From contig JAOUFA010000182.1 in the NCBI GenBank assembly GCA_029858545.1, forward strand, positions 1 through 7,159: a stretch of DNA of 7,159 bases, given 5' to 3'. The notes under the pieces were generated by a model. The model saw nothing but the letters and a program-made list of their open reading frames with translations, did not search any database and was not told the origin of the DNA. The translations under genes were made by a program, and so were the position numbers. Within the stretch, counting starts at the first letter, position 1. The number at the start of each line of letters is the position of its first letter. Shown one piece after another: positions 1 to 6,074 of this stretch. The DNA comes from Betaproteobacteria bacterium. GTDB lineage: Bacteria; Pseudomonadota; Gammaproteobacteria; Burkholderiales; SG8-39.

Positions 1-47
1 ACCGCACACTGTTCAACCGCATCGGGCCCGACGCGTGGCAAAGCTGA
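1..47 (+). CDS. rsmH: Probable 3' end of rsmH (16S rRNA m4C1402 methyltransferase), partial
   Basis: Read from base 3, this frame gives 14 codons ending in TGA at 45-47 (RTLFNRIGPDAWQS). RsmH (MraW) is the gene normally found immediately upstream of ftsL in proteobacterial dcw clusters, and it methylates N4 of C1402 in 16S rRNA. The assignment rests on position and on this being the only plus-strand frame that stops before ftsL gets under way; the other two frames stay open. The residues are not a conserved part of the family. The usual RVAER-type ending would lie just outside the window, so this would be a short variable tail after it. The stop falls 13 bases inside ftsL, so the two genes would overlap. 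The stretch could instead be non-coding leader if rsmH ends further upstream. Confidence 0.4.
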   Translation, partial: RTLFNRIGPDAWQS

Positions 48-313
48 ACCTCCTCCTCCTCCTGGTTCTGGTCGGCTGCGCGCTCGGGCTCGTCACCTCA
101 CAGCATCGCGCACGCAAACTGTTCTCCGAACTCGATCAAGCACAGGGCCGCGAACGCGAACTCGACGACGAATACGGGCGCTTGCAGCTCGAGGCGGCAA
201 CCTGGGGCATGCACGCACGCGTCGAGAAGATCGCGCATGGCGTGCTGGGCATGCGCGCGCCGGACGCGCGGCGTGTGCGTGCGTTGGAACTTCCGCGCGA
301 GGCGGTGCAGTGA
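35..313 (+). CDS. ftsL: Cell division protein FtsL
   Basis: FtsL is a small bitopic inner-membrane protein that joins FtsQ and FtsB and helps activate septal peptidoglycan synthesis by FtsWI. The 92-residue product has the family layout: a very short cytoplasmic N-terminus, one hydrophobic segment at about residues 4-20, then a periplasmic region rich in charged residues and Leu/Gln (about 23-55) that should form a coiled coil. The conserved C-terminal signature LGMRAP lies at 71-76, after the ARVEKIA segment. GTG at 35 is the first in-frame start in the window and places the membrane segment right at the N-terminus, as expected. No clear Shine-Dalgarno sequence precedes it, so translation may depend on coupling to the upstream gene. 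Its stop overlaps the ftsI start by four bases. Length, topology, signature and neighbours all agree. Confidence 0.93.
   Translation: MAKLNLLLLLVLVGCALGLVTSQHRARKLFSELDQAQGRERELDDEYGRLQLEAATWGMHARVEKIAHGVLGMRAPDARRVRALELPREAVQ
299..302 (+). promoter_or_regulatory. Ribosome-binding site for ftsI
   Basis: GAGG ends seven bases before GTG 310, a normal Shine-Dalgarno spacing. It lies inside the last codons of ftsL. This supports GTG 310 as the ftsI start even though the same frame remains open upstream, where it is only a shadow of ftsL. Confidence 0.6.
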
Positions 314-2037
314 CCGTCCATGCGGCACGCACCCCGGTGCGTCTCCCGGTTTGGCGCGCGCGCCTGGTTTTCGCCGCGTTCCTGGCGTTGTTCGTCGTAC
401 TTGCCGTGCGCTCGGTCTACTTGCAGGTTCTGCATACTGATTTTCTGCGCGGCAAGGGCGAGGCGCGCTATTCGCGGGTACTGGAGGTGCCGGCGACGCG
501 CGGTCGTATCGTCGATCGCAACGGAGCGGCGCTCGCGGTTTCTACCCCGGTGAAATCAGTGTGGGCGATTCCGGGTGATGTGGTGTTGAGCGCCGCGCAG
601 CGCGCCAAGCTTGCCTTGCTGCTCGGCATGGATGCGCGCGACCTGGACCGCAGGCTCGCCGATCAATCCAGGGATTTTGTGTATCTCAAGCGTCAAGTAT
701 CGCCCGAGGCCTCCGAACGTGTCGCCGAACTGGGTATCGCGGGGGTATACGACCGCCGTGAATTTCGCCGCTACTATCCTGGCGGTGAGGTGACCGCGCA
801 AGTCGTTGGTTTCACCGGAGTCGACGAAAATGGACAGGAGGGCATGGAGCTCGCTTTTGAGTCGCTGCTTGCCGGACAGCCCGGCGGCCGGCGGGTGATC
901 AAGGATCGTCTGGGCCGTGTCGTCGAGGATATCGAGGCACTCAGTCCGGCGCGCGACGGCGGCGAACTTGCGCTGTCGATTGACGGCAAGATTCAGAGTC
1001 TCGCGTTTAGCGTACTGAGGAGCGCGGTCGAACAGCACCGCGCCAAGGCGGGTGCGCTGATTGCGCTCGATACGCACACCGGCGAGGTGCTCGCGTTGGC
1101 GAACTATCCCTCGTACAACCCCAACAATCGCGCCCGGATGACCGGCGACCAGGTTCGCAATCGTGTGCTGACCGATGTCTTCGAGCCGGGTTCGACGCTC
1201 AAACCCTTCACCATCGCGCTCGCGCTCGAGCTCGAGCGTGTGACGCCCACAACGCGCATTCCGACCGCTCCGGGAAGTATGACCATCGCCCGCTATACGA
1301 TACGCGATTCACATCCCGCGGCGGCGATGAGCGTCAGCGAGGTGGTGCAGCGATCCTCCAATGTCGGCGCAGCGAAGATCGCGCTTTCGCTGCCGCGCGA
1401 GCGAATGTGGGAATTTTTCCGGAGTGTGGGCTTTGGCACCCCTCCACAACTCGATTTCCCGGGTGAAGCCGGCGGCCGGCTGCGCGACCATCGATCGTGG
1501 CGGCCGGTCGAGCAGGCCACGATGGGCTACGGCCACGGCATTTCGGTGAGCCTTGCCCAGCTTGCGAGGGCATATCTGCTTTTCGCGCGTGACGGTGATC
1601 TGGTGCCGCTCACGTTGGTGCGCAGCGCTACGCCGGCGGAGGGCATGCCGGTGATCTCTGCGCGGACTGCACACGCGATGCGCGCGATGCTCGAGGCCGC
1701 GGTGCAGCCCGGTGGCACCGCGCCGCGTGCCCGCGTGCCGGGCTGGCGAGTTGCCGGAAAGACCGGCACCGCGCACAAGCCGGAGAAAGGCGGCTACGCC
1801 GCCAACCGCTACATCGCGTCCTTCGTGGGATTTGCGCCGGTGTCCGATCCACGGCTGGTGATCGCGGTGATGATCGACGAGCCCTCGGCGGGCGAATACT
1901 ACGGCGGTTCGGTCGCGGCGCCGGTGTTCGCGCAGACCATGCAGGGGGCGCTGCGCCTGCTCGGCGTGCCGTACGACGCACCGCTCGACCCGGTGCCGCT
2001 GCCCGGCGAAGGTGAGGAACTGAGGGAGAGTACCTGA
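310..2037 (+). CDS. ftsI: Peptidoglycan D,D-transpeptidase FtsI (penicillin-binding protein 3)
   Basis: FtsI is the septum-specific class B penicillin-binding protein. It cross-links stem peptides in the periplasm while partnered with the glycosyltransferase FtsW. The 575-residue protein (E. coli homologue 588) has a cytoplasmic N-terminus, one membrane anchor at about residues 18-38, and the RGRIVDRNG motif of the pedestal domain at 64-72. The C-terminal transpeptidase domain carries all three active-site motifs: S295-T-L-K298 with the acylated serine, S349-S-N351, and K484-T-G-T487. The GTG start overlaps the ftsL stop as GTGA and has a well-placed GAGG. The stop TGA at 2035-2037 is followed directly by an ATG (TGATG), but that ATG opens only a nine-codon ORF and not murE. 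No truncation or motif loss is visible. This protein is the expected target of beta-lactams such as aztreonam and cephalexin, by family knowledge. Confidence 0.97.
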   Translation: MTVHAARTPVRLPVWRARLVFAAFLALFVVLAVRSVYLQVLHTDFLRGKGEARYSRVLEVPATRGRIVDRNGAALAVSTPVKSVWAIPGDVVLSAAQRAKLALLLGMDARDLDRRLADQSRDFVYLKRQVSPEASERVAELGIAGVYDRREFRRYYPGGEVTAQVVGFTGVDENGQEGMELAFESLLAGQPGGRRVIKDRLGRVVEDIEALSPARDGGELALSIDGKIQSLAFSVLRSAVEQHRAKAGALIALDTHTGEVLALANYPSYNPNNRARMTGDQVRNRVLTDVFEPGSTLKPFTIALALELERVTPTTRIPTAPGSMTIARYTIRDSHPAAAMSVSEVVQRSSNVGAAKIALSLPRERMWEFFRSVGFGTPPQLDFPGEAGGRLRDHRSWRPVEQATMGYGHGISVSLAQLARAYLLFARDGDLVPLTLVRSATPAEGMPVISARTAHAMRAMLEAAVQPGGTAPRARVPGWRVAGKTGTAHKPEKGGYAANRYIASFVGFAPVSDPRLVIAVMIDEPSAGEYYGGSVAAPVFAQTMQGALRLLGVPYDAPLDPVPLPGEGEELREST

Positions 2038-2130
2038 TGTCCGAGATCAATCGAATGCCTTGGTGAACGACCTCCTGACCGAATGACAGAGGAACATGCA
2101 GGACGATGGATGGGGCCGTGGCGGACCTGA
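2037..2130 (+). other. ftsI-murE junction with a chain of three overlapping mini-ORFs
   Basis: This is the only gap of more than ten bases in the window (68 bases between ftsI and murE). Three short ORFs link up across it. ATG 2037 to TGA 2066 encodes nine residues (MSEINRMPW) and overlaps the ftsI stop as TGATG. GTG 2063 to TGA 2086 encodes seven residues (MNDLLTE) and overlaps the first as GTGA. ATG 2083 to TGA 2130 encodes fifteen residues and overlaps the second as ATGA; it spans the murE start. These are seen directly. That they are translated, or pass ribosomes from ftsI to murE, is inference. In a GC-rich sequence such short ORFs can arise by chance. No terminator hairpin or convincing promoter is visible here. 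Confidence 0.4.
2088..2103 (+). promoter_or_regulatory. Candidate ribosome-binding sequences for murE, both poorly spaced
   Basis: Two purine-rich blocks precede murE. AGAGGA (2088-2093) ends 12 bases before ATG 2106, and GCAGGA (2098-2103) ends only two bases before it. Neither has the usual 5-9 base spacing. The in-frame GTG at 2118 is not better served, because its nearest AGGA ends 14 bases upstream. An in-frame TGA at 2076-2078, with no ATG, GTG or TTG codon between it and 2106, leaves ATG 2106 as the most upstream start for murE. Confidence 0.35.
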
Positions 2131-3596
2131 TCCGACAACTTTCCGCGCAGGGTGCGACGATCGAGCGATTGGCGGCCGATAGTCGCCGCTGCGCTCCCGG
2201 TGTCGCGTTCTTCGCCTATCCCGGCGAGACGGTCGATGGTCGCGTCTACATTCCGGATGCCGTGCGGCGCGGCGCGTCGGCGGTGGTCTGGGAGAGTGAA
2301 GGCTTTTCCTGGAATGATGGCTGGCGGGTGCCGAATGCGAGTCTGCACGGACTGCGTCGCGAGGCGGGACGGCTCGCGCACGAGTTCTACGGTCGCCCGT
2401 CCGAGGCCCTTTGGGTGTGCGGGGTGACCGGTACCAACGGAAAGACATCGTGCACGCAGTGGATCGCGGCGCTACTGGGAGCGCGCGGCGTCCGTACCGG
2501 GGTGATCGGCACCCTAGGCAGCGGTTTTCCCGGGGCGCTCGATCCCTCCGTCAATACCACGCCCGGTGCGGTCGAATTGCAGGCGACGCTTGCGGCGATG
2601 CGCGACGCGGGAGCCAGTGCGGTGGCGATGGAAGTGTCCTCGCATGCACTTGCGCAGGATCGCGTGAACGGCGTCGCTTTCGACTGCGCGTTGTTCACCA
2701 ATCTTTCACACGACCATCTGGACTATCACGGCACGATGGCGTCTTACGCTGAAGCGAAGGCGCGCTTGTTCGATTCCGCAGGCTTGCGCGCAGCGGTGTT
2801 AAATCTGGATGATCCGGTCGGACTGGAACTTGCGCGCCGGCTGTCGTCACGCGGGTTGCGCAGTATCGGCTACAGCCTGCACGACACGGGCACTGCCCCG
2901 AGTGGCGTGAGCGAGTATGTCGCGGCGAAGCAAATTATTTGCGAAGGTCAGCTCACGAAACTGTGGCTGGCGTCGAGTTGGGGGGAGCTTCGGACGAGCG
3001 TCAACCAACTCGGGCGCTTCAATGTCTCGAACGCGCTCGGCGTCCTCGGTTGCCTGGTCGCTCGCGGTATTCCCGGCGCCGAGGCTGCTGCGATGCTCGC
3101 TACGCTGCCGTCGGTGCAGGGCCGCATGCAGGCTCTGGGCGGCGTGGACCGCCCGCTGGTGGTGGTCGACTACGCGCACACGCCCGATGCGCTGGACAAG
3201 GTCTTGCAGGCGCTGCGGCCCGTGGCCGAGGCGCGCGGCGGTGCGTTGGTCGCGGTGTTCGGCGCCGGGGGCGACCGCGACCCGTCAAAACGCGCGCCGA
3301 TGGGGGAAGTCGTCTCCCGAATCGCCGACCGTATCGTGATTACCTCGGATAACCCACGCGGCGAGGATCCCCTTTCCATCATCACCGAGATTTGCCGTGG
3401 TGTATCTCGGCCGCACGTGGTGGAGCCCGATCGCGCGCGCGCGATCGGGCGTGCGGTGCGCGAGGCCGGCCCCCGTGACGTGCTGTTGCTCGCCGGCAAG
3501 GGCCATGAGCCCTACCAGGAGATCGCCGGGCGGCGACTGCCGTTTTCCGATGCCGGGCAAGCGACTGCCGCCCTCGATGCGTGGAGTGCGAGATGA
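2106..3596 (+). CDS. murE: UDP-MurNAc-L-Ala-D-Glu:meso-diaminopimelate ligase MurE
   Basis: MurE is the cytoplasmic ATP-dependent ligase that adds the third residue of the peptidoglycan stem peptide. The 496-residue product matches the usual family length and three-domain layout. The N-terminal UDP-binding domain contains D25-S26-R27. The central ATPase domain carries the P-loop TGTNGKTS at 108-115 (K113), N150-TTPG-154, E176-VSSH-180, and D206-YHGTM-211 followed by K218, the lysine that is carbamylated in this family. The C-terminal domain has D355-YAHTP-360. It also has D415-N-P-R418 and G464-KGHE-468; in the family these select and bind meso-diaminopimelate, not lysine, so a DAP-type cell wall is inferred. 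The stop overlaps the murF start as ATGA. Start choice is the weak point, because the ribosome-binding sequences are badly spaced. The gene contains a perfect 26-base palindrome at 3425-3450. Confidence 0.96.
   Translation: MDGAVADLIRQLSAQGATIERLAADSRRCAPGVAFFAYPGETVDGRVYIPDAVRRGASAVVWESEGFSWNDGWRVPNASLHGLRREAGRLAHEFYGRPSEALWVCGVTGTNGKTSCTQWIAALLGARGVRTGVIGTLGSGFPGALDPSVNTTPGAVELQATLAAMRDAGASAVAMEVSSHALAQDRVNGVAFDCALFTNLSHDHLDYHGTMASYAEAKARLFDSAGLRAAVLNLDDPVGLELARRLSSRGLRSIGYSLHDTGTAPSGVSEYVAAKQIICEGQLTKLWLASSWGELRTSVNQLGRFNVSNALGVLGCLVARGIPGAEAAAMLATLPSVQGRMQALGGVDRPLVVVDYAHTPDALDKVLQALRPVAEARGGALVAVFGAGGDRDPSKRAPMGEVVSRIADRIVITSDNPRGEDPLSIITEICRGVSRPHVVEPDRARAIGRAVREAGPRDVLLLAGKGHEPYQEIAGRRLPFSDAGQATAALDAWSAR
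3425..3450 (+). repeat. Perfect 26-base palindrome inside murE
   Basis: The 13-base arm GCCCGATCGCGCG is followed immediately by its exact reverse complement, with no spacer. The centre is an alternating CG run of the kind that favours Z-DNA, flanked on each side by CGATCG. The palindrome does not extend further (A at 3424 against G at 3451). It encodes the PDRARAIGR stretch of the MurE C-terminal domain, between the DNPR and GKGHE motifs. It could form a stable hairpin in mRNA or a cruciform in DNA, but the Asp-Arg-Ala-Arg-Ala codon context in a GC-rich gene may be enough to explain it. Confidence 0.75.
3582..3586 (+). promoter_or_regulatory. Ribosome-binding site deciding the murF start
   Basis: TGGAG inside the last codons of murE ends six bases before ATG 3593 and nine before ATG 3596. 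It overlaps the alternative GTG 3581, which therefore lacks its own site. This favours ATG 3593, which forms the ATGA overlap with the murE stop. Confidence 0.55.
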
Positions 3597-4975
3597 TGCG
3601 CCTCGCCGAAGCGGCGGCGGCGTTGGGCGGCCAATACCTGGGCAGGGACGTGCTCTTTAGCGGCGTATCCACCGACAGTCGGGCGTTGCGCGGCGGAGAT
3701 CTGTTCGTCGCGCTGCGCGGTGAGCGATTCGACGGGCACGCGTTTCTCGACGCAGTGAAAGCCGGCGGTGCCGCCGCGGCGATAATCGACCGGATGCACG
3801 TCGGGATCGCACCGCTTCCGGCGATCGTGGTGAAGGATACTCGGCTCGCGCTGGGCGACCTCGCAAGTCATTGGCGAGCGCGTTTTCATCCGGCGTTGAT
3901 CGGTATCGCGGGGTCCAACGGCAAGACCACGACCAAGGAAATGATCGCCGCGATCCTGCGCCGGCACGCTGGTGAGGCGCAGGTTCTGGCGACTGCCGGC
4001 AATCTCAACAACGATATCGGCGTGCCGCTCACGCTGCTCAGGCTGCGCGAGCAACACCGTTACTGTGCAATCGAGTTGGGGATGAATCACCGGGGAGAAA
4101 TTGGTTATCTGGCCGGCATCGCCAAGCCGACAATCGCGCTGGTCACCAATGCGCAGCGCGAGCACCTCGAATTCATGAACACGGTGGACGAGGTCGCGGC
4201 GGAAAACGCCGCCGTGTACGGTGCGTTGCCCATCGATGGAGTGGCAGTGGTCAATGCCGACGATCAGCACGCACCGGTGTTCCGCGCCGCCGCGACGCCC
4301 CGGTCGATCCTCGGATTTGCCCTGGAGGGTGGCGCGGGTGCCCGGCAAGCCGAGGTGCTCGGCGGCTATACGCTCAAGCAGTTGCTGAGCGAGGTGCGTC
4401 TGCGCACGCCCGCCGGTACCGCGACAGCGACGCTCGGCATCCCCGGGTTGCACAACGTGCGCAATGCGCTCGCTGCGGCGGCCTGCGCGCACGCGGCGGG
4501 AATCCCGCCGGCGACGATCCGTACCGGACTCGAGGATTTTCGCCCTTACGTCGGTCGACTGCAGGTAAAGCGCGCGCCCAACGGTGTCACCGTAATCGAC
4601 GACAGCTACAACGCGAACCCGGACTCGGTGCGTGCCGCCATCGACGTACTCGCCGCCTGTCGGCCGCCGACGGTCCTGGTACTCGGCGACATGGGGGAGG
4701 TGGGCGACCGCGGCCCCGAGTTTCATCGCGAGGTCGGCCGCTACGCGCGCTGCAAGGGCGTTACGGTCCTGCTCGCGATTGGCGAAGCGACGCGCGACAC
4801 CGTCGAGGCTTTCGGGGCGACGGGCAGCCACGCATCATCAATCGATGATTTGATCGAACTCACGCGAACGCGCGCCGCGCCGCGTGCCACGCTGCTCATC
4901 AAGGGGTCGCGATTCATGCGTATGGAACGGGTAGTCGCCGCACTGCTCGGTGCGACCGTGCAAGGGGAACATTGA
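3593..4975 (+). CDS. murF: UDP-MurNAc-tripeptide:D-alanyl-D-alanine ligase MurF
   Basis: MurF completes the cytoplasmic precursor by adding the D-Ala-D-Ala dipeptide to UDP-MurNAc-tripeptide, using ATP. From ATG 3593 the product has 460 residues (E. coli 452). The N-terminal domain has T27-DSR-30 and a GDLFVALRGERFDGH stretch. The central domain has the P-loop GSNGKTT at 107-113 (K111), GNLNNDIG at 136-143 and ELGMNHRGEI at 161-170. A NAQREH motif follows; I recall it as typical of betaproteobacterial MurF. The C-terminal domain has DDSYNANP at 336-343, GDMGE at 365-369 and KGSR at 437-440. The gene overlaps murE as ATGA and its own stop abuts the mraY ATG as TGATG. Alternative starts are GTG 3581 (four residues longer) and ATG 3596. 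No motif is missing. Confidence 0.96.
   Translation: MMRLAEAAAALGGQYLGRDVLFSGVSTDSRALRGGDLFVALRGERFDGHAFLDAVKAGGAAAAIIDRMHVGIAPLPAIVVKDTRLALGDLASHWRARFHPALIGIAGSNGKTTTKEMIAAILRRHAGEAQVLATAGNLNNDIGVPLTLLRLREQHRYCAIELGMNHRGEIGYLAGIAKPTIALVTNAQREHLEFMNTVDEVAAENAAVYGALPIDGVAVVNADDQHAPVFRAAATPRSILGFALEGGAGARQAEVLGGYTLKQLLSEVRLRTPAGTATATLGIPGLHNVRNALAAAACAHAAGIPPATIRTGLEDFRPYVGRLQVKRAPNGVTVIDDSYNANPDSVRAAIDVLAACRPPTVLVLGDMGEVGDRGPEFHREVGRYARCKGVTVLLAIGEATRDTVEAFGATGSHASSIDDLIELTRTRAAPRATLLIKGSRFMRMERVVAALLGATVQGEH
4462..4481 (+). repeat. 20-base direct repeat shared with murD (copy 1, in murF)
   Basis: These 20 bases recur exactly at 6974-6993 in murD. Both copies encode the NALAAA segment of the conserved Mur ligase motif at the end of the central domain (HNVRNALAAA in MurF, HNLANALAAA in MurD). 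Shared ancestry plus strong codon bias is the simplest explanation. Confidence 0.6.
4962..4969 (+). promoter_or_regulatory. Strong ribosome-binding site for mraY
   Basis: AAGGGGAA lies in the last codons of murF, with the AGGGGA core ending six bases before ATG 4975. It is the best Shine-Dalgarno match in the window. It supports ATG 4975 over the in-frame TTG at 4972. Confidence 0.7.
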
Positions 4976-6066
4976 TGCTGCTCGAACTCGCGCAATGGCT
5001 GGCGAAGGACATTCGCCTGTTCAACGTCTTCAACTACATCACGCTGCGCGCGGTACTGGCCTGCCTCACCGCGCTCGCGATATCTTTTCTGCTCGGACCG
5101 TACGTGATCCGCAAGCTCACCGCGTACAAGATCGGACAAGCGGTGCGCGACGACGGTCCCCAGAGCCACCTCGCCAAGGCCGGCACGCCGACCATGGGAG
5201 GGGCACTGATATTGCTCTCGATCGGCATCACCACGCTGCTGTGGGGCGACTTGGGGAATCGCCTGCTGTGGGTGGTCCTGCTCGTGACGCTGGCGTTTGG
5301 TGTGGTCGGCTGGGTAGACGATTATCGCAAGGTCGTGCGGCGCAATCCGAAGGGGTTGTCGGCGCGCGCGAAGTTCTTCTGGCAATCGGTCATCGGTCTC
5401 GCTGCGGCGCTCTACCTTGCATCGATCGCGCAAGGCACCCCGTCCCTGTCCGAGTTGATCGTGCCATTCTTCAAGAACGTCGCCTACCCGCTCGGGGCAT
5501 TCGGTTTTGTCGTGCTCAGCTTCTTTGTGATCGTCGGTACCTCCAATGCGGTCAATCTCACCGACGGCCTCGACGGTCTCGCGATCATGCCCACGGTGCT
5601 GGTGGGCAGCGGACTTGGCGTGTTCGCCTATGTTGCCGGGCACTCGGTCTTCTCCCGGTATCTGGGTCTTCCGCACATCCCCGGCTCGGGAGAATTGGCG
5701 GTGTTCTGCGGCGCGCTCGCCGGCGCGGGACTCGGGTTTCTCTGGTTCAACGCGTATCCGGCGGAGGTCTTCATGGGCGATGTGGGGGCGCTCGCGCTGG
5801 GCGGCGCCCTCGGAACGATCGCGGTGATCGTGCGCCAGGAAATTGTACTTTTCATCATGGGTGGCGTGTTCGTCATGGAGACGCTCTCGGTGATGATCCA
5901 GGTCCTCTATTTCAAGGCAAGCGGTGGCAAGCGAGTCTTTCGCATGGCACCGCTTCACCATCATTACGAACTCAAGGGATGGAAGGAGTCGCAAGTCGTC
6001 GTGCGCTTCTGGATCATCACCATGATGCTGGTGTTGTTCGGGCTTTCGACTCTCAAGCTGCGTTGA
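4975..6066 (+). CDS. mraY: Phospho-MurNAc-pentapeptide transferase MraY
   Basis: MraY is the integral inner-membrane enzyme that transfers phospho-MurNAc-pentapeptide from UDP to undecaprenyl phosphate, making lipid I. The 363-residue product (E. coli 360) has hydrophobic segments along its whole length, consistent with the family's ten membrane helices, and begins with the typical MLLELAQWL. Catalytic and signature motifs are present: KAGTPTMGG in the N-terminal third, D115-D116-YRK, NLTDGLDG at 194-201 with an acidic pair, GDVGALALGG with D269 (matching catalytic D267 of E. coli), and H328-H-H330 in APLHHHYE. The C-terminus (VVVRFWIITMMLVLFGLSTLKLR) is the usual betaproteobacterial form. 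ATG 4975 overlaps the murF stop as TGATG and has a strong ribosome-binding site. Its precursor is the product of the neighbouring murD, murE and murF. Confidence 0.97.
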   Translation: MLLELAQWLAKDIRLFNVFNYITLRAVLACLTALAISFLLGPYVIRKLTAYKIGQAVRDDGPQSHLAKAGTPTMGGALILLSIGITTLLWGDLGNRLLWVVLLVTLAFGVVGWVDDYRKVVRRNPKGLSARAKFFWQSVIGLAAALYLASIAQGTPSLSELIVPFFKNVAYPLGAFGFVVLSFFVIVGTSNAVNLTDGLDGLAIMPTVLVGSGLGVFAYVAGHSVFSRYLGLPHIPGSGELAVFCGALAGAGLGFLWFNAYPAEVFMGDVGALALGGALGTIAVIVRQEIVLFIMGGVFVMETLSVMIQVLYFKASGGKRVFRMAPLHHHYELKGWKESQVVVRFWIITMMLVLFGLSTLKLR

Positions 6067-6074
6067 CCGTCGAT

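Noticed and set aside
1..309. Open frame upstream of the ftsI GTG that might extend FtsI
   Set aside because: The extra residues are a Pro/Arg-rich shadow of ftsL, while the real FtsI anchor and a GAGG ribosome-binding site fit GTG 310.
1223..1238. 16-base palindrome CGCTCGAGCTCGAGCG in ftsI
   Set aside because: It falls in repeated Leu-Glu and Ala-Leu codons (ALALELERV) and is readily explained by GC-rich codon choice.
2038..2105. Possible internal promoter in the ftsI-murE gap
   Set aside because: TTGGTG near 2061 has no convincing -10 hexamer at proper spacing. The gap is short and the surrounding genes are closely coupled.
2930..2942. AT-rich patch with a six-base inverted repeat (GCAAAT/ATTTGC) in murE, resembling a promoter or operator element
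   Set aside because: No matching -35 element is visible, the patch is only about 13 bases long, and it encodes a normal linker segment of MurE (AKQIICEG).
3512..4831. A 439-codon open reading frame on the minus strand opposite murF
   Set aside because: It is rich in Arg, His and Ala, has no recognisable motif, and lies wholly opposite the clearly functional murE end and murF. High GC content with codon bias explains the lack of stops.
4834..4849. Six-base stem hairpin (ATCATC/GATGAT) near the 3' end of murF
   Set aside because: The stem is short and AT-rich, has no T-run after it and lies within coding sequence, so it is not a terminator.
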